Shown one piece after another: positions 1 to 8,323 of a DNA stretch of 64,000 bases (position 1 is its first letter; every line of letters starts with the position of its first letter). The DNA is taken from assembly GCA_017470115.1 (NCBI GenBank), contig JAFUEZ010000008.1:94484-158483 (forward strand), in the 5' to 3' direction. Origin of the DNA: Bacilli bacterium. Lineage in GTDB: Bacteria; Bacillota_I; Bacilli_A; RFN20; CAG-826. Both the position numbers and the translations under genes were made by a program. A model generated the notes under the pieces. The model searched no databases, was not told the origin of the DNA, and saw only the letters and a list, made by a program, of their open reading frames with translations.

Positions 1-699
1 TATGGTGAAGCGACTATTAATTTAAACGAAGTAAAAGAGAATAATTCTTGCATTGTCGTTTTAGGTGATAAAGAAAAATTAATCAAAGATAAAAACACAA
101 ACAAATATTTGTTTAATCCTTTTAACGAATATATGTTAGTTGAGAATTTCAACTATAATTCAAAAGCTAATTTTGTTGACTTAGTTTCCGGATATGATCC
201 TGTGAGTCTTGTTGGTGGAGATTCATATACTAAATCAGGTTATAAAATTTATCATATTGATAGTCCACAACTTTTAATTCAAAAAGTTAAAAATTCTTAT
301 ACATATGATTTTTATTACAGTCATAAGTATGTAGAAAACAAATCATCTTTACTTCAAAACATTATGACAAATACCTCATTTGGAGAGCAAAAGCGTGCAG
401 AATCCAATTATTTTGAACAATTAGGAATTGAAAAGATAGATGAGAATTGTGATTATTTTAATGAAATTACATTAATTGCAAAATCAACAAGGCACGAAAT
501 AAACTATAGAACTCTATATACTTATATAGATGAGAATAATGAAAAGAAGATTGAAAAAGCATCAAATGATTTCTTATTTGATGTTGGCGATTCTTTCATT
601 CCTAGTAGTTATAAAAATTATTTTGTTCATGGCGGAGATAGTTCATCGATCACTTTTGATAATAATTTAAAATTTTCTACCCAAATTAATTTTAACTAA
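1..699 (+). CDS. 3' part of an unrecognised protein (5' end outside window)
   Basis: The reading frame is open from base 1, so the true start lies upstream of the window; the TTG at 109 is internal. About 232 residues are visible and end at a TAA at 697-699. The residues are mostly polar (Asn, Ser, Tyr, Asp), with no membrane segment and no cysteine cluster in the visible part, which fits an exported or surface protein. I do not recognise a family. A GC-rich hairpin overlapping the next gene's ribosome binding site follows immediately. Function unknown. Confidence 0.6.
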   Translation, partial: YGEATINLNEVKENNSCIVVLGDKEKLIKDKNTNKYLFNPFNEYMLVENFNYNSKANFVDLVSGYDPVSLVGGDSYTKSGYKIYHIDSPQLLIQKVKNSYTYDFYYSHKYVENKSSLLQNIMTNTSFGEQKRAESNYFEQLGIEKIDENCDYFNEITLIAKSTRHEINYRTLYTYIDENNEKKIEKASNDFLFDVGDSFIPSSYKNYFVHGGDSSSITFDNNLKFSTQINFN

Positions 700-709
700 A
701 TATTTAATT

Positions 710-757
710 AGCCTCCCTTTTGTGTTATATTTTTTGTATTGAAGTAGGAGGCTTTTA
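710..757 (+). promoter_or_regulatory. stem-loop overlapping the prs ribosome binding site
   Basis: AGCCTCC at 710-716 is perfectly complementary to GGAGGCT at 747-753 and is followed by TTTTATTT. The 3' arm contains the Shine-Dalgarno of prs. The element can be read as a weak terminator for the upstream gene or as a helix hiding the prs binding site; the 30-base loop makes either modest. Confidence 0.4.
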
Positions 758-760
758 TTT

Positions 761-1735
761 ATGATAAAAGATATTCTAGTATTCTCATTAACTTCAAGCA
801 TTGAACTCACTAACAAAGTGTGCGCTCTTCTAGGCATCGAAAGAAGCAAGAACGAGATTCTGCATTTTGCTGATGGTGAATGTCTTGCAACTTCATCAGT
901 TGATGTAAGAGGCAAGAAAGTTTACATTATTCAATCTACATGTAAACCTGTTAATGATAGGATCATGGAGACACTTATCTTTATTGATGGTGTCAAAAGA
1001 GCTAACTGTCGTGAAGTGACAGTTATCATGCCATATTATGGCTACGCTAGACAAGATAGAATTGCTCATTACAATGAACCAATTAGTGCGAGAATGGTCG
1101 CGGATTTATTCACTAATGCTGGAGTAAAACGTATATTGACCGTCGAATTACATACCGCGCAAATTCAAGGTTTCTTTGGAGTTCCAGTTGATAACCTATC
1201 ACCTTCATTCTTATTTGCAAAATATTTGAACGAATATTTAGATACAAAAAATCCAGAAACATCAGGGACAATTTCAGTGGTAGCTCCTGATCATGGTGCT
1301 TTATATAGAGCTCGTGATTTAGCTAACTTTATTCCTGATACAAGCTTAGTTGTTATCGATAAACGTAGACCAAAAGCAAATGTAGCTGAAGTAGTTAATA
1401 TCGTCGGTGATATCGAAGGTAAAACATGTATTATGATAGACGACATTATTGATACTGGCGGAACAATTTGTGCTGGTGCAAAAATGTTAAAAGAAAAAGG
1501 TGCAAAAGAAGTCATTATCTGCTGTACTCATGCTTTATTTAACGGCAACGCATTAGAAAAGATTAATGCTGCTGATTATATTAAACAAGTAGTTGTTACT
1601 GATACGATTGAGCATCCTGAATTCGAAGACAATTCTAAGATTAAAGTCATTTCAATTGCAGAAATGATTGCGGACGTTATTAGAAGTCACGAATCACACA
1701 AAGAAATTAAAAATCTATACGCAAGATTCCATTAA
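761..1735 (+). CDS. prs: ribose-phosphate pyrophosphokinase (PRPP synthetase)
   Basis: Transfers pyrophosphate from ATP to ribose 5-phosphate, giving PRPP for purine, pyrimidine, NAD, His and Trp synthesis or salvage; a cytosolic hexamer in known members. The 324 residues match the class I length. Motifs seen: PYYGYARQDR at 91-100, His131 in HTAQIQGFF, VVAPDHG at 173-179, the catalytic KRRPK at 201-205 and the PRPP loop DDIIDTGGT at 227-235. Start ATG 761 has an AGGAGG 8 bases upstream. The gene stands alone, followed by its own terminator. Identification is secure. Confidence 0.96.
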   Translation: MIKDILVFSLTSSIELTNKVCALLGIERSKNEILHFADGECLATSSVDVRGKKVYIIQSTCKPVNDRIMETLIFIDGVKRANCREVTVIMPYYGYARQDRIAHYNEPISARMVADLFTNAGVKRILTVELHTAQIQGFFGVPVDNLSPSFLFAKYLNEYLDTKNPETSGTISVVAPDHGALYRARDLANFIPDTSLVVIDKRRPKANVAEVVNIVGDIEGKTCIMIDDIIDTGGTICAGAKMLKEKGAKEVIICCTHALFNGNALEKINAADYIKQVVVTDTIEHPEFEDNSKIKVISIAEMIADVIRSHESHKEIKNLYARFH

Positions 1736-1740
1736 TAAAA

Positions 1741-1766
1741 GCGGACACGTAAGTGTTCGTTTTTTA
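1741..1766 (+). terminator. Rho-independent terminator after prs
   Basis: GCGGACAC and GTGTTCGT form an 8-base stem with wobble pairs around a GTAA loop, followed by a run of T from 1760. Confidence 0.8.
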
Positions 1767-1802
1767 ATGAATTAAAGGCAACAAATCGATATAATTATTG
1801 AT

Positions 1803-3683
1803 ATGTCTTTAATTAACTTTTCAAACGTTACAAAATACTATTCACTTGATCTTATATTAGACCATGTAACTTTTAATATTAATAAAGGAGAACGTGTTGC
1901 ACTCGTTGGAAATAACGGCACTGGAAAGACAACACTTTTGAAATTAATACTAAAAGAAGAAGAGCCAACACTAGTTGCAAAAGAAGATAAAGTAGGTGAT
2001 ATATCTATATTAAACGGCACAAGTATTGGCTATTTAAATCAAGATGCAATTAAAGATATTAATAATACAGTAAAAGAAGAATTAATGTTAGTTTTTGCAA
2101 AAAACCTTGCAGAACTCAATTATTTTTATAAATTAAGCGATAAAATAAGTACTAATCACAGTGATGAATTACTAGAAAAATATAATGAATTATTAGAAAA
2201 GTTAACAGCTGATGGTACTTTTAATCTTGATAATAAAATTGAAGGATACATAACAAAATTTCATTTTCCTAAAGAGATTTTAAACACTAAAATTTCTACT
2301 CTTTCTGGTGGTGAGAGAATGAAAATAGCTTTCATTAAATTACTGCTCGGTGATTATGATTTGTTGTTGCTCGATGAACCTACTAATCATCTTGATATCT
2401 CAACTATTGAATGGTTAGAAGAATATTTGAAGTCATATAAAGGCACAATTCTTTTCATTTCTCATGACAGATATTTCTTAGAAACACTTGCAACTAAAAT
2501 CTTAGATTTAGAGAATCATAAAATTACGACTTATAACCTTGGTTATGATGATTATTTGAAAGAAAAAGAACTGAGATATCAACAAGAACTTGCAAAATAT
2601 GAGCGCGAAGAAGAGGAAATGGAGCGCTTGAGAAGGTTTATTGAGTTCTATATGCCTAAACCTCGATTTGCTTCTAGAGCTAAAGATAGGGTTCATAAAT
2701 TAGAAAAACTTGAAGCTAATCATATTGATAAACCACAAAAAGAAAATAGAAATATTAAGTTTAAAATCGAAGGAAGTAATTTAAAAAATAAAGGCTTATT
2801 AGATTTCAAAGATGTTGTTGCTGGGTATGATGTAGGATTATTTCCCCCATTTAATTTCACACTTTATGGTAAAGATCGTCTTGCTATTGTAGGAGATAAT
2901 GGAATTGGAAAAACCACGCTAATTAAGTCAATAACCTTGCAAAAACCCCTTATTTTTGGAAAAATTCAAGAATTGAGACCTTTAAAAATAGGTTATATAA
3001 AGCAAAATGATTATGAGTTTGTTTCTAAATTAACATGCTTAGATTACCTAAGAGAAAAGTACCCAAAGAAATTAGACTCAGAGTTAAGAACAGCTTTAGG
3101 GAGATTCCTTTTTACAAAAGAAGATGTTTTTAAAAACTGCTCTTTACTTTCTAATGGCGAAAAGATGAGATTGGTTCTTTGTGATCTATCGTTAAGCGAA
3201 TATGATGTATTGATTCTCGATGAACCTACCAATCACTTAGATATGGTAACAAAAGAATGTTTACTTACTACACTTAAAAATTATGAAGGTGCTATTATTT
3301 TTATTTCACATGATAGATACTTTATTAATTCTTTAGCAGATTATATTCTGTATCTTTCAAGAGACTTAAGCTTAGTTGTAGAAGGTAACTATGAAGATAT
3401 CAAAGAAAAAATCGGAATCACAAATAAAACCGAAGAAGAGAAAGAAGCAAAAAAAGTTAAAGAACTTGTTTACGATAAAATTGAAACAAAGCCAAAACTA
3501 TCTAATAACAAAATTAAAGAATATAAAGATAAATTATTAGATATTGAAAAAAGGTTAGAAGAAATTAATGACCTATTGAATATGGATTTTGAAAATTATA
3601 AAGAAATTGATGCTCTTACTGATGAAAGAAGTGAGTTGGAAGAGAAGTATTTTGAGATTCTTAACATATTGGATGAGAATTAG
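1803..3683 (+). CDS. ABC-F family ATPase (ribosome-associated type)
   Basis: Soluble tandem ABC ATPase without membrane segments. ABC-F proteins bind the ribosomal E site and resolve stalls or protect against antibiotics; which applies here is not decidable. Visible: Walker A GNNGTGKTT at 36-44, LSGGE near 167, Walker B with DEPTNHLD near 190, the interdomain linker with the family's typical KPRFASRAKDR stretch, a second Walker A GDNGIGKTT near 366, LSNGE, a second DEPTNHLD, and a charged helical C-terminal tail of about 80 residues. The 626-residue length resembles the Uup/YfmR branch. There is no Shine-Dalgarno; TATAAT at 1790-1795 lies 7 bases before ATG, suggesting a leaderless mRNA. Confidence 0.9.
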   Translation: MSLINFSNVTKYYSLDLILDHVTFNINKGERVALVGNNGTGKTTLLKLILKEEEPTLVAKEDKVGDISILNGTSIGYLNQDAIKDINNTVKEELMLVFAKNLAELNYFYKLSDKISTNHSDELLEKYNELLEKLTADGTFNLDNKIEGYITKFHFPKEILNTKISTLSGGERMKIAFIKLLLGDYDLLLLDEPTNHLDISTIEWLEEYLKSYKGTILFISHDRYFLETLATKILDLENHKITTYNLGYDDYLKEKELRYQQELAKYEREEEEMERLRRFIEFYMPKPRFASRAKDRVHKLEKLEANHIDKPQKENRNIKFKIEGSNLKNKGLLDFKDVVAGYDVGLFPPFNFTLYGKDRLAIVGDNGIGKTTLIKSITLQKPLIFGKIQELRPLKIGYIKQNDYEFVSKLTCLDYLREKYPKKLDSELRTALGRFLFTKEDVFKNCSLLSNGEKMRLVLCDLSLSEYDVLILDEPTNHLDMVTKECLLTTLKNYEGAIIFISHDRYFINSLADYILYLSRDLSLVVEGNYEDIKEKIGITNKTEEEKEAKKVKELVYDKIETKPKLSNNKIKEYKDKLLDIEKRLEEINDLLNMDFENYKEIDALTDERSELEEKYFEILNILDEN

Positions 3684-3734
3684 GTATTAAAATATAATAT
3701 ATTTTAGGTAAAAATCCATTAAAAAAATCTACTT

Positions 3735-3762
3735 TTGATTTATATCAATATATTGATATAAT
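3735..3762 (+). promoter_or_regulatory. promoter with a perfect 20-bp palindrome in its spacer
   Basis: TTGATT (3735-3740), 16 bases, TATAAT (3757-3762). TATATCAATATATTGATATA at 3741-3760 is a perfect inverted repeat filling the spacer and touching the -10 box, the geometry of a repressor operator. The spacer is purely AT apart from one C and one G, so low complexity partly explains it. Confidence 0.55.
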
Positions 3763-3768
3763 ATAAAT

Positions 3769-3853
3769 ATAAGATAAGAAGGGATGTGCAAATAAGTTCA
3801 GGTAACAAACGCTGAATGAAAAGATAATAGTTTTGGCACGTTCCTTCTTTTTT
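3769..3853 (+). ncRNA. unassigned structured RNA ending in a terminator
   Basis: A 13-base-pair outer helix joins 3777-3789 to 3836-3848 (two G-T wobbles) and is followed by T6. Inside sits a second hairpin, TTCAG/CTGAA, with the loop GTAACAAACG, then an A-rich single strand. A large structured loop inside a terminator stem suggests a riboswitch-like or sRNA element rather than a plain terminator. It does not match a riboswitch class I know. It lies about 300 bases upstream of the ABC importer genes. Confidence 0.45.
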
Positions 3854-3963
3854 AAAGTTAATTGTTTGAATTAAAACAACATTAAGATTTAAGGTTAAAA
3901 GTATTTATAAAAAAGCAACGGGCATAAAATTCTTCTTAGAAAGGAAAAAGGAGGAACTTGTTT

Positions 3964-4032
3964 ATGTCAAATTTGATAAAATTCGTTAATTCTTTTTACT
4001 TTTATTATTATTACTTTGACCGCAATCAATAA
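3964..4032 (+). CDS. Phe/Tyr-rich leader peptide (22 residues)
   Basis: Short ORF with a strong AAAGGAGG-like site (GGAGG at 3950-3954) and ATG at 3964. Residues 11-18 read FYFYYYYF; in total there are five Tyr and four Phe in 22 codons and no Trp. The stop codon (4030-4032) lies inside the first of a chain of mutually exclusive RNA helices leading to an intrinsic terminator just before the importer genes. This is the arrangement of a ribosome-mediated attenuator sensing charged tRNA-Tyr and/or tRNA-Phe. The peptide itself probably has no other job. Confidence 0.8.
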   Translation: MSNLIKFVNSFYFYYYYFDRNQ

Positions 4033-4106
4033 CATTGTGTGATTTTAAGTAGTAAGTGTTATTGATTTAGATTGGTAACACTTAAAGTAATAAATTGATT
4101 ATTTGG
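4024..4106 (+). promoter_or_regulatory. attenuator switch region (anti- and anti-antiterminator helices)
   Basis: Helix 1:2 pairs 4024-4034 with 4057-4067 (11 perfect pairs). Helix 2:3 pairs 4053-4061 with 4076-4084 (9 perfect pairs). Helix 3:4 pairs 4071-4079 with the terminator loop 4114-4122 (9 pairs, one wobble). Neighbouring helices share bases and exclude each other. Stalling at the Tyr/Phe codons leaves segment 1 free, which favours 1:2 and frees segment 3 to capture the terminator loop; a ribosome at the stop codon covers segment 1, favouring 2:3 and termination. Confidence 0.75.
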
Positions 4107-4136
4107 CTTGAGCGTTACCGATGCTCAAGTTTTTTT
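4107..4136 (+). terminator. intrinsic terminator of the attenuator
   Basis: CTTGAGC (4107-4113), nine-base loop GTTACCGAT, GCTCAAG (4123-4129), then T7. It lies 14 bases before the start of the substrate-binding protein gene, so it must be read through for expression. Confidence 0.88.
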
Positions 4137-4150
4137 AAGGAGAGATTAAT

Positions 4151-5170
4151 ATGAGAAGAGAAAGATTAATAGCAATTGCAGCTTTTGCTGCTTTAAGTGG
4201 AGTAATTTCATCATGTGGAAGTAGTCGTATTGACATGGAAACATGGAAATTTAGTCCAAAAGATGCCAAAAATATTAAAATTGGAGTTTTGCAACCTGTA
4301 GAACATGACGCTTTAAGTCAAGCTCGTTTGGGTTTTAAATCAGCTTTAGAAGAAAACGATATTACCTTCACTTTTGATTATCAAAACGCAAATGGAAATT
4401 CAGCAGATCAAAACACATTAGCTAAAAAGATGGTTACTGAAGACGATTTAGTGCTTGGAATCGGAACTGGAGCTTCTGTTGCTTTACAATCATCTGCAAT
4501 AAATGCTGGTACAACATTGCCAATATTATTTACTGCAGTTACTGATCCTGTTGATGCAGAACTTGTAGATACTTTAGCTGAACCTGGGCAAAACGTTACA
4601 GGTACAAGCGATGCAAACCCAGTAGAAGCTCAAATTGATTTAATTAAAGAATGTGTTCCTACAGCAACTAAAATCGGAGTAATGTACACTCAAAGTGAAA
4701 CAAATAGTAAAGTACAAGCCGATCAAGCTAAAAAAGAAGCTGAAAAACAAGGCTTATCAGTTGTTGTAAAAACATGTACTGATTCAAGTGACATCGCTTC
4801 CGTTGCTCAGGCAATTTGTGCTGAAGGAATTCAAGCTTTATATATTCCAACTGATAACAACATTGCATCTCATATGGAAGCAATTAAAAATGCAGTAGAA
4901 GCAAAAAGTGTTTTATGTGTTGTTGGTGAAGAAGCTCAATGTAAAAACGGTGGCCATATCACATTATCAATCGATTACTTTGAATTAGGGAAAGTTACTG
5001 GATATATGGCTGCACAAATTATTAAAGATGGAGTTAGACCAGATCAAATTCCAGTTAAATCAATGACTGCAGCAGAATGCAGTTATGTTATGTCTAGTGC
5101 TAATCTAAGTAGTGCAAATATTACTTTACCAGCATCTGTTGCTGAAAAGTTTAAAGATATTAACAGTTAA
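4151..5170 (+). CDS. ABC importer substrate-binding lipoprotein, TrpX type
   Basis: Extracytoplasmic binding protein of the ABC_sub_bind family (339 residues). A signal peptide ends in a lipobox VISSC (Cys22), so the mature protein is a membrane-anchored lipoprotein. The body shows the two-lobe periplasmic-binding pattern: IGVLQPVEHDAL near the N-terminus, LPILFTAVTDPVDAEL, GQNVTGTSD and YIPTDNN. In Firmicutes the homologous TrpX-TrpY-TrpZ set is linked to aromatic amino acid uptake. Here the upstream Tyr/Phe leader peptide suggests tyrosine or phenylalanine rather than tryptophan. Start ATG 4151 has AGGAGAG upstream. First gene of a three-gene operon. Confidence 0.88.
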   Translation: MRRERLIAIAAFAALSGVISSCGSSRIDMETWKFSPKDAKNIKIGVLQPVEHDALSQARLGFKSALEENDITFTFDYQNANGNSADQNTLAKKMVTEDDLVLGIGTGASVALQSSAINAGTTLPILFTAVTDPVDAELVDTLAEPGQNVTGTSDANPVEAQIDLIKECVPTATKIGVMYTQSETNSKVQADQAKKEAEKQGLSVVVKTCTDSSDIASVAQAICAEGIQALYIPTDNNIASHMEAIKNAVEAKSVLCVVGEEAQCKNGGHITLSIDYFELGKVTGYMAAQIIKDGVRPDQIPVKSMTAAECSYVMSSANLSSANITLPASVAEKFKDINS

Positions 5171-5185
5171 TCGAAAGGCAAATGA

Positions 5186-6133
5186 ATGGATTTTTTAAAT
5201 CTTGTATTAATTATTCTAACTAGTGGAATTCCTTGTGCTTTATTAGCTATAGGAATTTTCATCACTTATAGGTTACTTGATTTTGCTGATTTAACGGCAG
5301 AAGGTAGTTTTTTGATTGGTGGTGCGATTTGTGTAACACTTATTAAAATTGGATGGAATCCTTTTTTAGCAACTATTTTTTCAATTATTGGTGGTGCGTT
5401 TTGTGGACTTATAACAGGTGTGCTAAATACTAAATTAAAGATTCCTAAACTTTTAAGTGGAATAATTACAATGACAGCAGCCACATCAATTGCAATGGCA
5501 ATAATGGGTGCGACAGTTGAAGAAGCTTTTACTAATTTAGTAGTTTTAGGAAGAAACGATAACACTATCTATTCTATTTTTTATCCAGGTGGAATATGGA
5601 ATATGATAATTGAATCATCTATCATGGCGCTAATTGTAATTATTACGATGATTATCGTTTATTTCTTCTTTGGAACTGAATATGGAATGGCCATTAGAGC
5701 AACTGGAATTAATGAAAAAATGGCTCGTTCACAAGGTATAAATACAGACTTATCAACTATTATTGCAGTAATTGTAGCTAATGCATTAATAGCCTTGGCA
5801 GGAGCACTATATGCTCAAGATTCAAGATCAATGGATATTAAATCTTCAGCGGGATATTTGGTTATTGGATTAGCATCAATTCTTATTGGGGAATCGATTT
5901 TTGGAAAACGTAATTTCAAGAATTGGTTGATTTCTGTTGCTCTTGGTGCAATTGTTTATTTTATAATCGTCAATGTTGCTTTAAAACTTGGCTTCCCAAC
6001 CGAACTTAAGAGCCTTTTATACGCTGTTCTTATTACTTTGGCTTTGTGTTTACCAATTATTAAATCTTCAATTTTAAAACTATTTAAAAAGAAGAATACT
6101 ATTGATATTGATGGAGGTGCTAAAAATGCTTGA
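5186..6133 (+). CDS. ABC importer permease, TrpY type
   Basis: Integral membrane permease of the branched-chain/LivH-like fold (315 residues) with about eight or nine hydrophobic segments, starting with LVLIILTSGIPCALLAIGIF. The family stretch RLLDFADLTAEGSFLIGGA near residues 30-48 and the cytoplasmic GTEYGMAIRATGINEKMARSQG loop, which should contact the ATPase, are clear. It begins 15 bases after the binding-protein gene and overlaps the ATPase gene by 8 bases, indicating translational coupling. Confidence 0.9.
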   Translation: MDFLNLVLIILTSGIPCALLAIGIFITYRLLDFADLTAEGSFLIGGAICVTLIKIGWNPFLATIFSIIGGAFCGLITGVLNTKLKIPKLLSGIITMTAATSIAMAIMGATVEEAFTNLVVLGRNDNTIYSIFYPGGIWNMIIESSIMALIVIITMIIVYFFFGTEYGMAIRATGINEKMARSQGINTDLSTIIAVIVANALIALAGALYAQDSRSMDIKSSAGYLVIGLASILIGESIFGKRNFKNWLISVALGAIVYFIIVNVALKLGFPTELKSLLYAVLITLALCLPIIKSSILKLFKKKNTIDIDGGAKNA

Positions 6134-7187
6134 AATTAAAAATGTTTCTAAAACCTTCAACTTAACCGGAAATGCAGCCGATACAAGAGTTGCTCTAGAT
6201 AATATTAGTTTAAAAATTGAAGATGGTGAATTTGTCACTATCATTGGTGGCAATGGTTCAGGTAAATCAACATTAATGAATATAATCTCTGGAGTTTTAT
6301 TACCTGATGAAGGCAAAGTCTTTTTAGGCAACATGGACATTACAAAATTAAAAGAGCATAAAAGAGCTAAATTTTTTGGACGTGTATTTCAAGACCCTAT
6401 GATGGGGACTGCTGGAGATATGTCATGTTTAGAAAATATGGAGTTATCTTTTAGAAAATCTAAACATCGTTCTCCTTTTAAATGGGGATTTTCAAAAGGT
6501 ATATTAAGAGAGTACTTTAAACGTCAATTATCTGAATTTCATTTGGGTTTAGAGGACTCTTTGAATCAAAAGGTTGGATTAATGAGTGGCGGTCAAAGAC
6601 AAGCGTTAACTCTTTTAATGTCTGCTTCAGATACTAGAATCGACACATTAAATGAATTTGTAGCTACATATTGTGATAATCATTTAGGCTCTTTGAGAAG
6701 TGAAATTGAGCAAGCTAAAGATAAAAAAGAAAAAAGAAATTTGAATCTTAAACTCAAAGATGAGATTAAAAATTATAAAGATATAGCCACCAAATTTTAT
6801 GAGGAAAGAAAAAAGGTTTATCTTGAAAAAATGGAACAAGCTAAAACTGATGATGAAAAAATCGATGCTTATATAGAGTTCAATAATTCGCTTCATGATT
6901 ACAATCAAGATAGAAGAATCTTGCTTTTAGATGAACACACAGCAGCTCTCGATCCAAAAACATCAAAGAAAGTCTTAGAACTTACAGATAAAATTGTAAG
7001 AACAAATCATTTAACTACATTGATGATTACACATAATATGAAAGACGCCATAACTTATGGGGATCGCTTGATTATGTTTTATCAAGGACATTTAATTCTT
7101 GATGTTAGAGGTGAAGAAAAATCAAAACTAAAAGTTTCTGACTTATTAAATAAATTTGATGAGGCAGAAAAAATGATGAACTATTAA
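6126..7187 (+). CDS. ABC importer ATPase, TrpZ type, with a large internal insertion
   Basis: Nucleotide-binding subunit of the importer. ATG 6126 is chosen because GGAGGTG sits 8 bases upstream and homology begins there (MLEIKNVSKTF); in-frame extension to 6102 adds only non-conserved residues. Walker A GGNGSGKST at 41-49, signature LMSGGQRQA at 152-160, Walker B ILLLDE at 265-270, H-loop His303. Relatives of this type are about 250-260 residues, with only a few residues between signature helix and Walker B. Here about 95 highly charged, probably helical residues (167-262) are inserted. All catalytic motifs are intact, so it is likely active. Confidence 0.88.
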   Translation: MLEIKNVSKTFNLTGNAADTRVALDNISLKIEDGEFVTIIGGNGSGKSTLMNIISGVLLPDEGKVFLGNMDITKLKEHKRAKFFGRVFQDPMMGTAGDMSCLENMELSFRKSKHRSPFKWGFSKGILREYFKRQLSEFHLGLEDSLNQKVGLMSGGQRQALTLLMSASDTRIDTLNEFVATYCDNHLGSLRSEIEQAKDKKEKRNLNLKLKDEIKNYKDIATKFYEERKKVYLEKMEQAKTDDEKIDAYIEFNNSLHDYNQDRRILLLDEHTAALDPKTSKKVLELTDKIVRTNHLTTLMITHNMKDAITYGDRLIMFYQGHLILDVRGEEKSKLKVSDLLNKFDEAEKMMNY

Positions 7188-7213
7188 TTTTTTAGTGATA
7201 TATTGTTTAAGGT

Positions 7214-8281
7214 ATGAAAAGTTTAAAAAAATTGATATTAATATCAACAATTGCATTAGGTTCTATAGCTTTCGCAAGCTGTGATGATTTTATGGCGCGT
7301 GTTAGAGGAGATGATGAGAATACAAATCCATCTGGTGATAACAATCCAACTCCAGGAGGAGATGACACTCCAGATACACCTGATGTTCCAGATACTCCTG
7401 ACACTCCAACTCCTGGAGGAGATGATACACCTGATACTCCTACTCCAGGCCCATCAGTTGATCCTACAGAAAATCCAGATTATTCCTATTTAATGGCAAA
7501 TAATCGAATTAAACCAACTCGTGATGAGACATATTATGCTTCATGTAAAGGTTTAAAAGGAGAAGATCTTAAAAGAGCCCTTCATAACATTATTAAAGGT
7601 CATACAACATATACATATAACTCTACATTGAATAGCTACATGAAAAAGACTGATGCTGATCCTGATAAGCCAGGTAACATCATTTTGACATATGAAGGTT
7701 CAGTTCCATCATCAACAAGTTTCAATAAAGAACATACGTGGGCAAAATCTCATGGTAATTTTGGAGAAACTAGAGGTATCGGAAGTGATTTACATAATTT
7801 AAGACCATGTAATGCCAACTTAAATAGTACTAGAGGTAGTTTAGATTTTGGTACAGTTAGCTCTCATGTAAGCACAAATAACATTTCTAAATTTAGTTGG
7901 GCAACAAGTGATATGTCTAACAATTTTATAAATGGAACTTATTTTGAACCAAAAGATGAGTTTAAAGGTGATATTGCTAGAATGATTTTTTACATGGCTA
8001 CACGATATGAATCTGAAGATAACTATGATTTAGAAGTTGGTGGGCAAATTGATTCTAAATATAGATCATTTGTTAGTGGAGCAACCGGAAAACATGGCAA
8101 TTTTAATGACTTATATAAATGGGCAACAAGTGGACAAGATCCAGTCAGTAACTTTGAAGTAAATCGTAACAATGTTATTGATTCTGAATATCAACACAAT
8201 AGAAATCCATTTATTGACCACCCTGAATTTATCATTATGATTTATGACACAACTTATAGCGGTCCAGGGGCATTGATGTAA
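7214..8281 (+). CDS. secreted lipoprotein nuclease, endonuclease I family
   Basis: Exported DNA/RNA endonuclease of the EndA/Bsn type, 355 residues. Signal peptide with lipobox FASC (Cys23), then a flexible linker of Pro/Thr/Asp/Gly repeats (about residues 35-88, PDTPDTPTPGGDD-like units), then the nuclease domain. The metal and catalytic region reads FNKEHTWAKSHG followed by GSDLHNLRP, matching the family's NREHVWPKSHG and TDLHHLRP motifs. It would degrade extracellular nucleic acids, plausibly for nucleotide salvage. AAGG 4 bases before ATG is a weak binding site; a TATATT box at 7199-7204 lies 9 bases upstream. Confidence 0.88.
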   Translation: MKSLKKLILISTIALGSIAFASCDDFMARVRGDDENTNPSGDNNPTPGGDDTPDTPDVPDTPDTPTPGGDDTPDTPTPGPSVDPTENPDYSYLMANNRIKPTRDETYYASCKGLKGEDLKRALHNIIKGHTTYTYNSTLNSYMKKTDADPDKPGNIILTYEGSVPSSTSFNKEHTWAKSHGNFGETRGIGSDLHNLRPCNANLNSTRGSLDFGTVSSHVSTNNISKFSWATSDMSNNFINGTYFEPKDEFKGDIARMIFYMATRYESEDNYDLEVGGQIDSKYRSFVSGATGKHGNFNDLYKWATSGQDPVSNFEVNRNNVIDSEYQHNRNPFIDHPEFIIMIYDTTYSGPGALM

Positions 8282-8323
8282 AAATATTCTCAATTTTAAA
8301 AATTTTTATATAATTAAATTAAT

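Noticed and set aside
7310..7470. Tandem repeat in the nuclease gene as a CRISPR-like or microsatellite array
   Set aside because: The repeat is in frame and encodes the Pro/Thr/Asp/Gly linker between signal peptide and nuclease domain.
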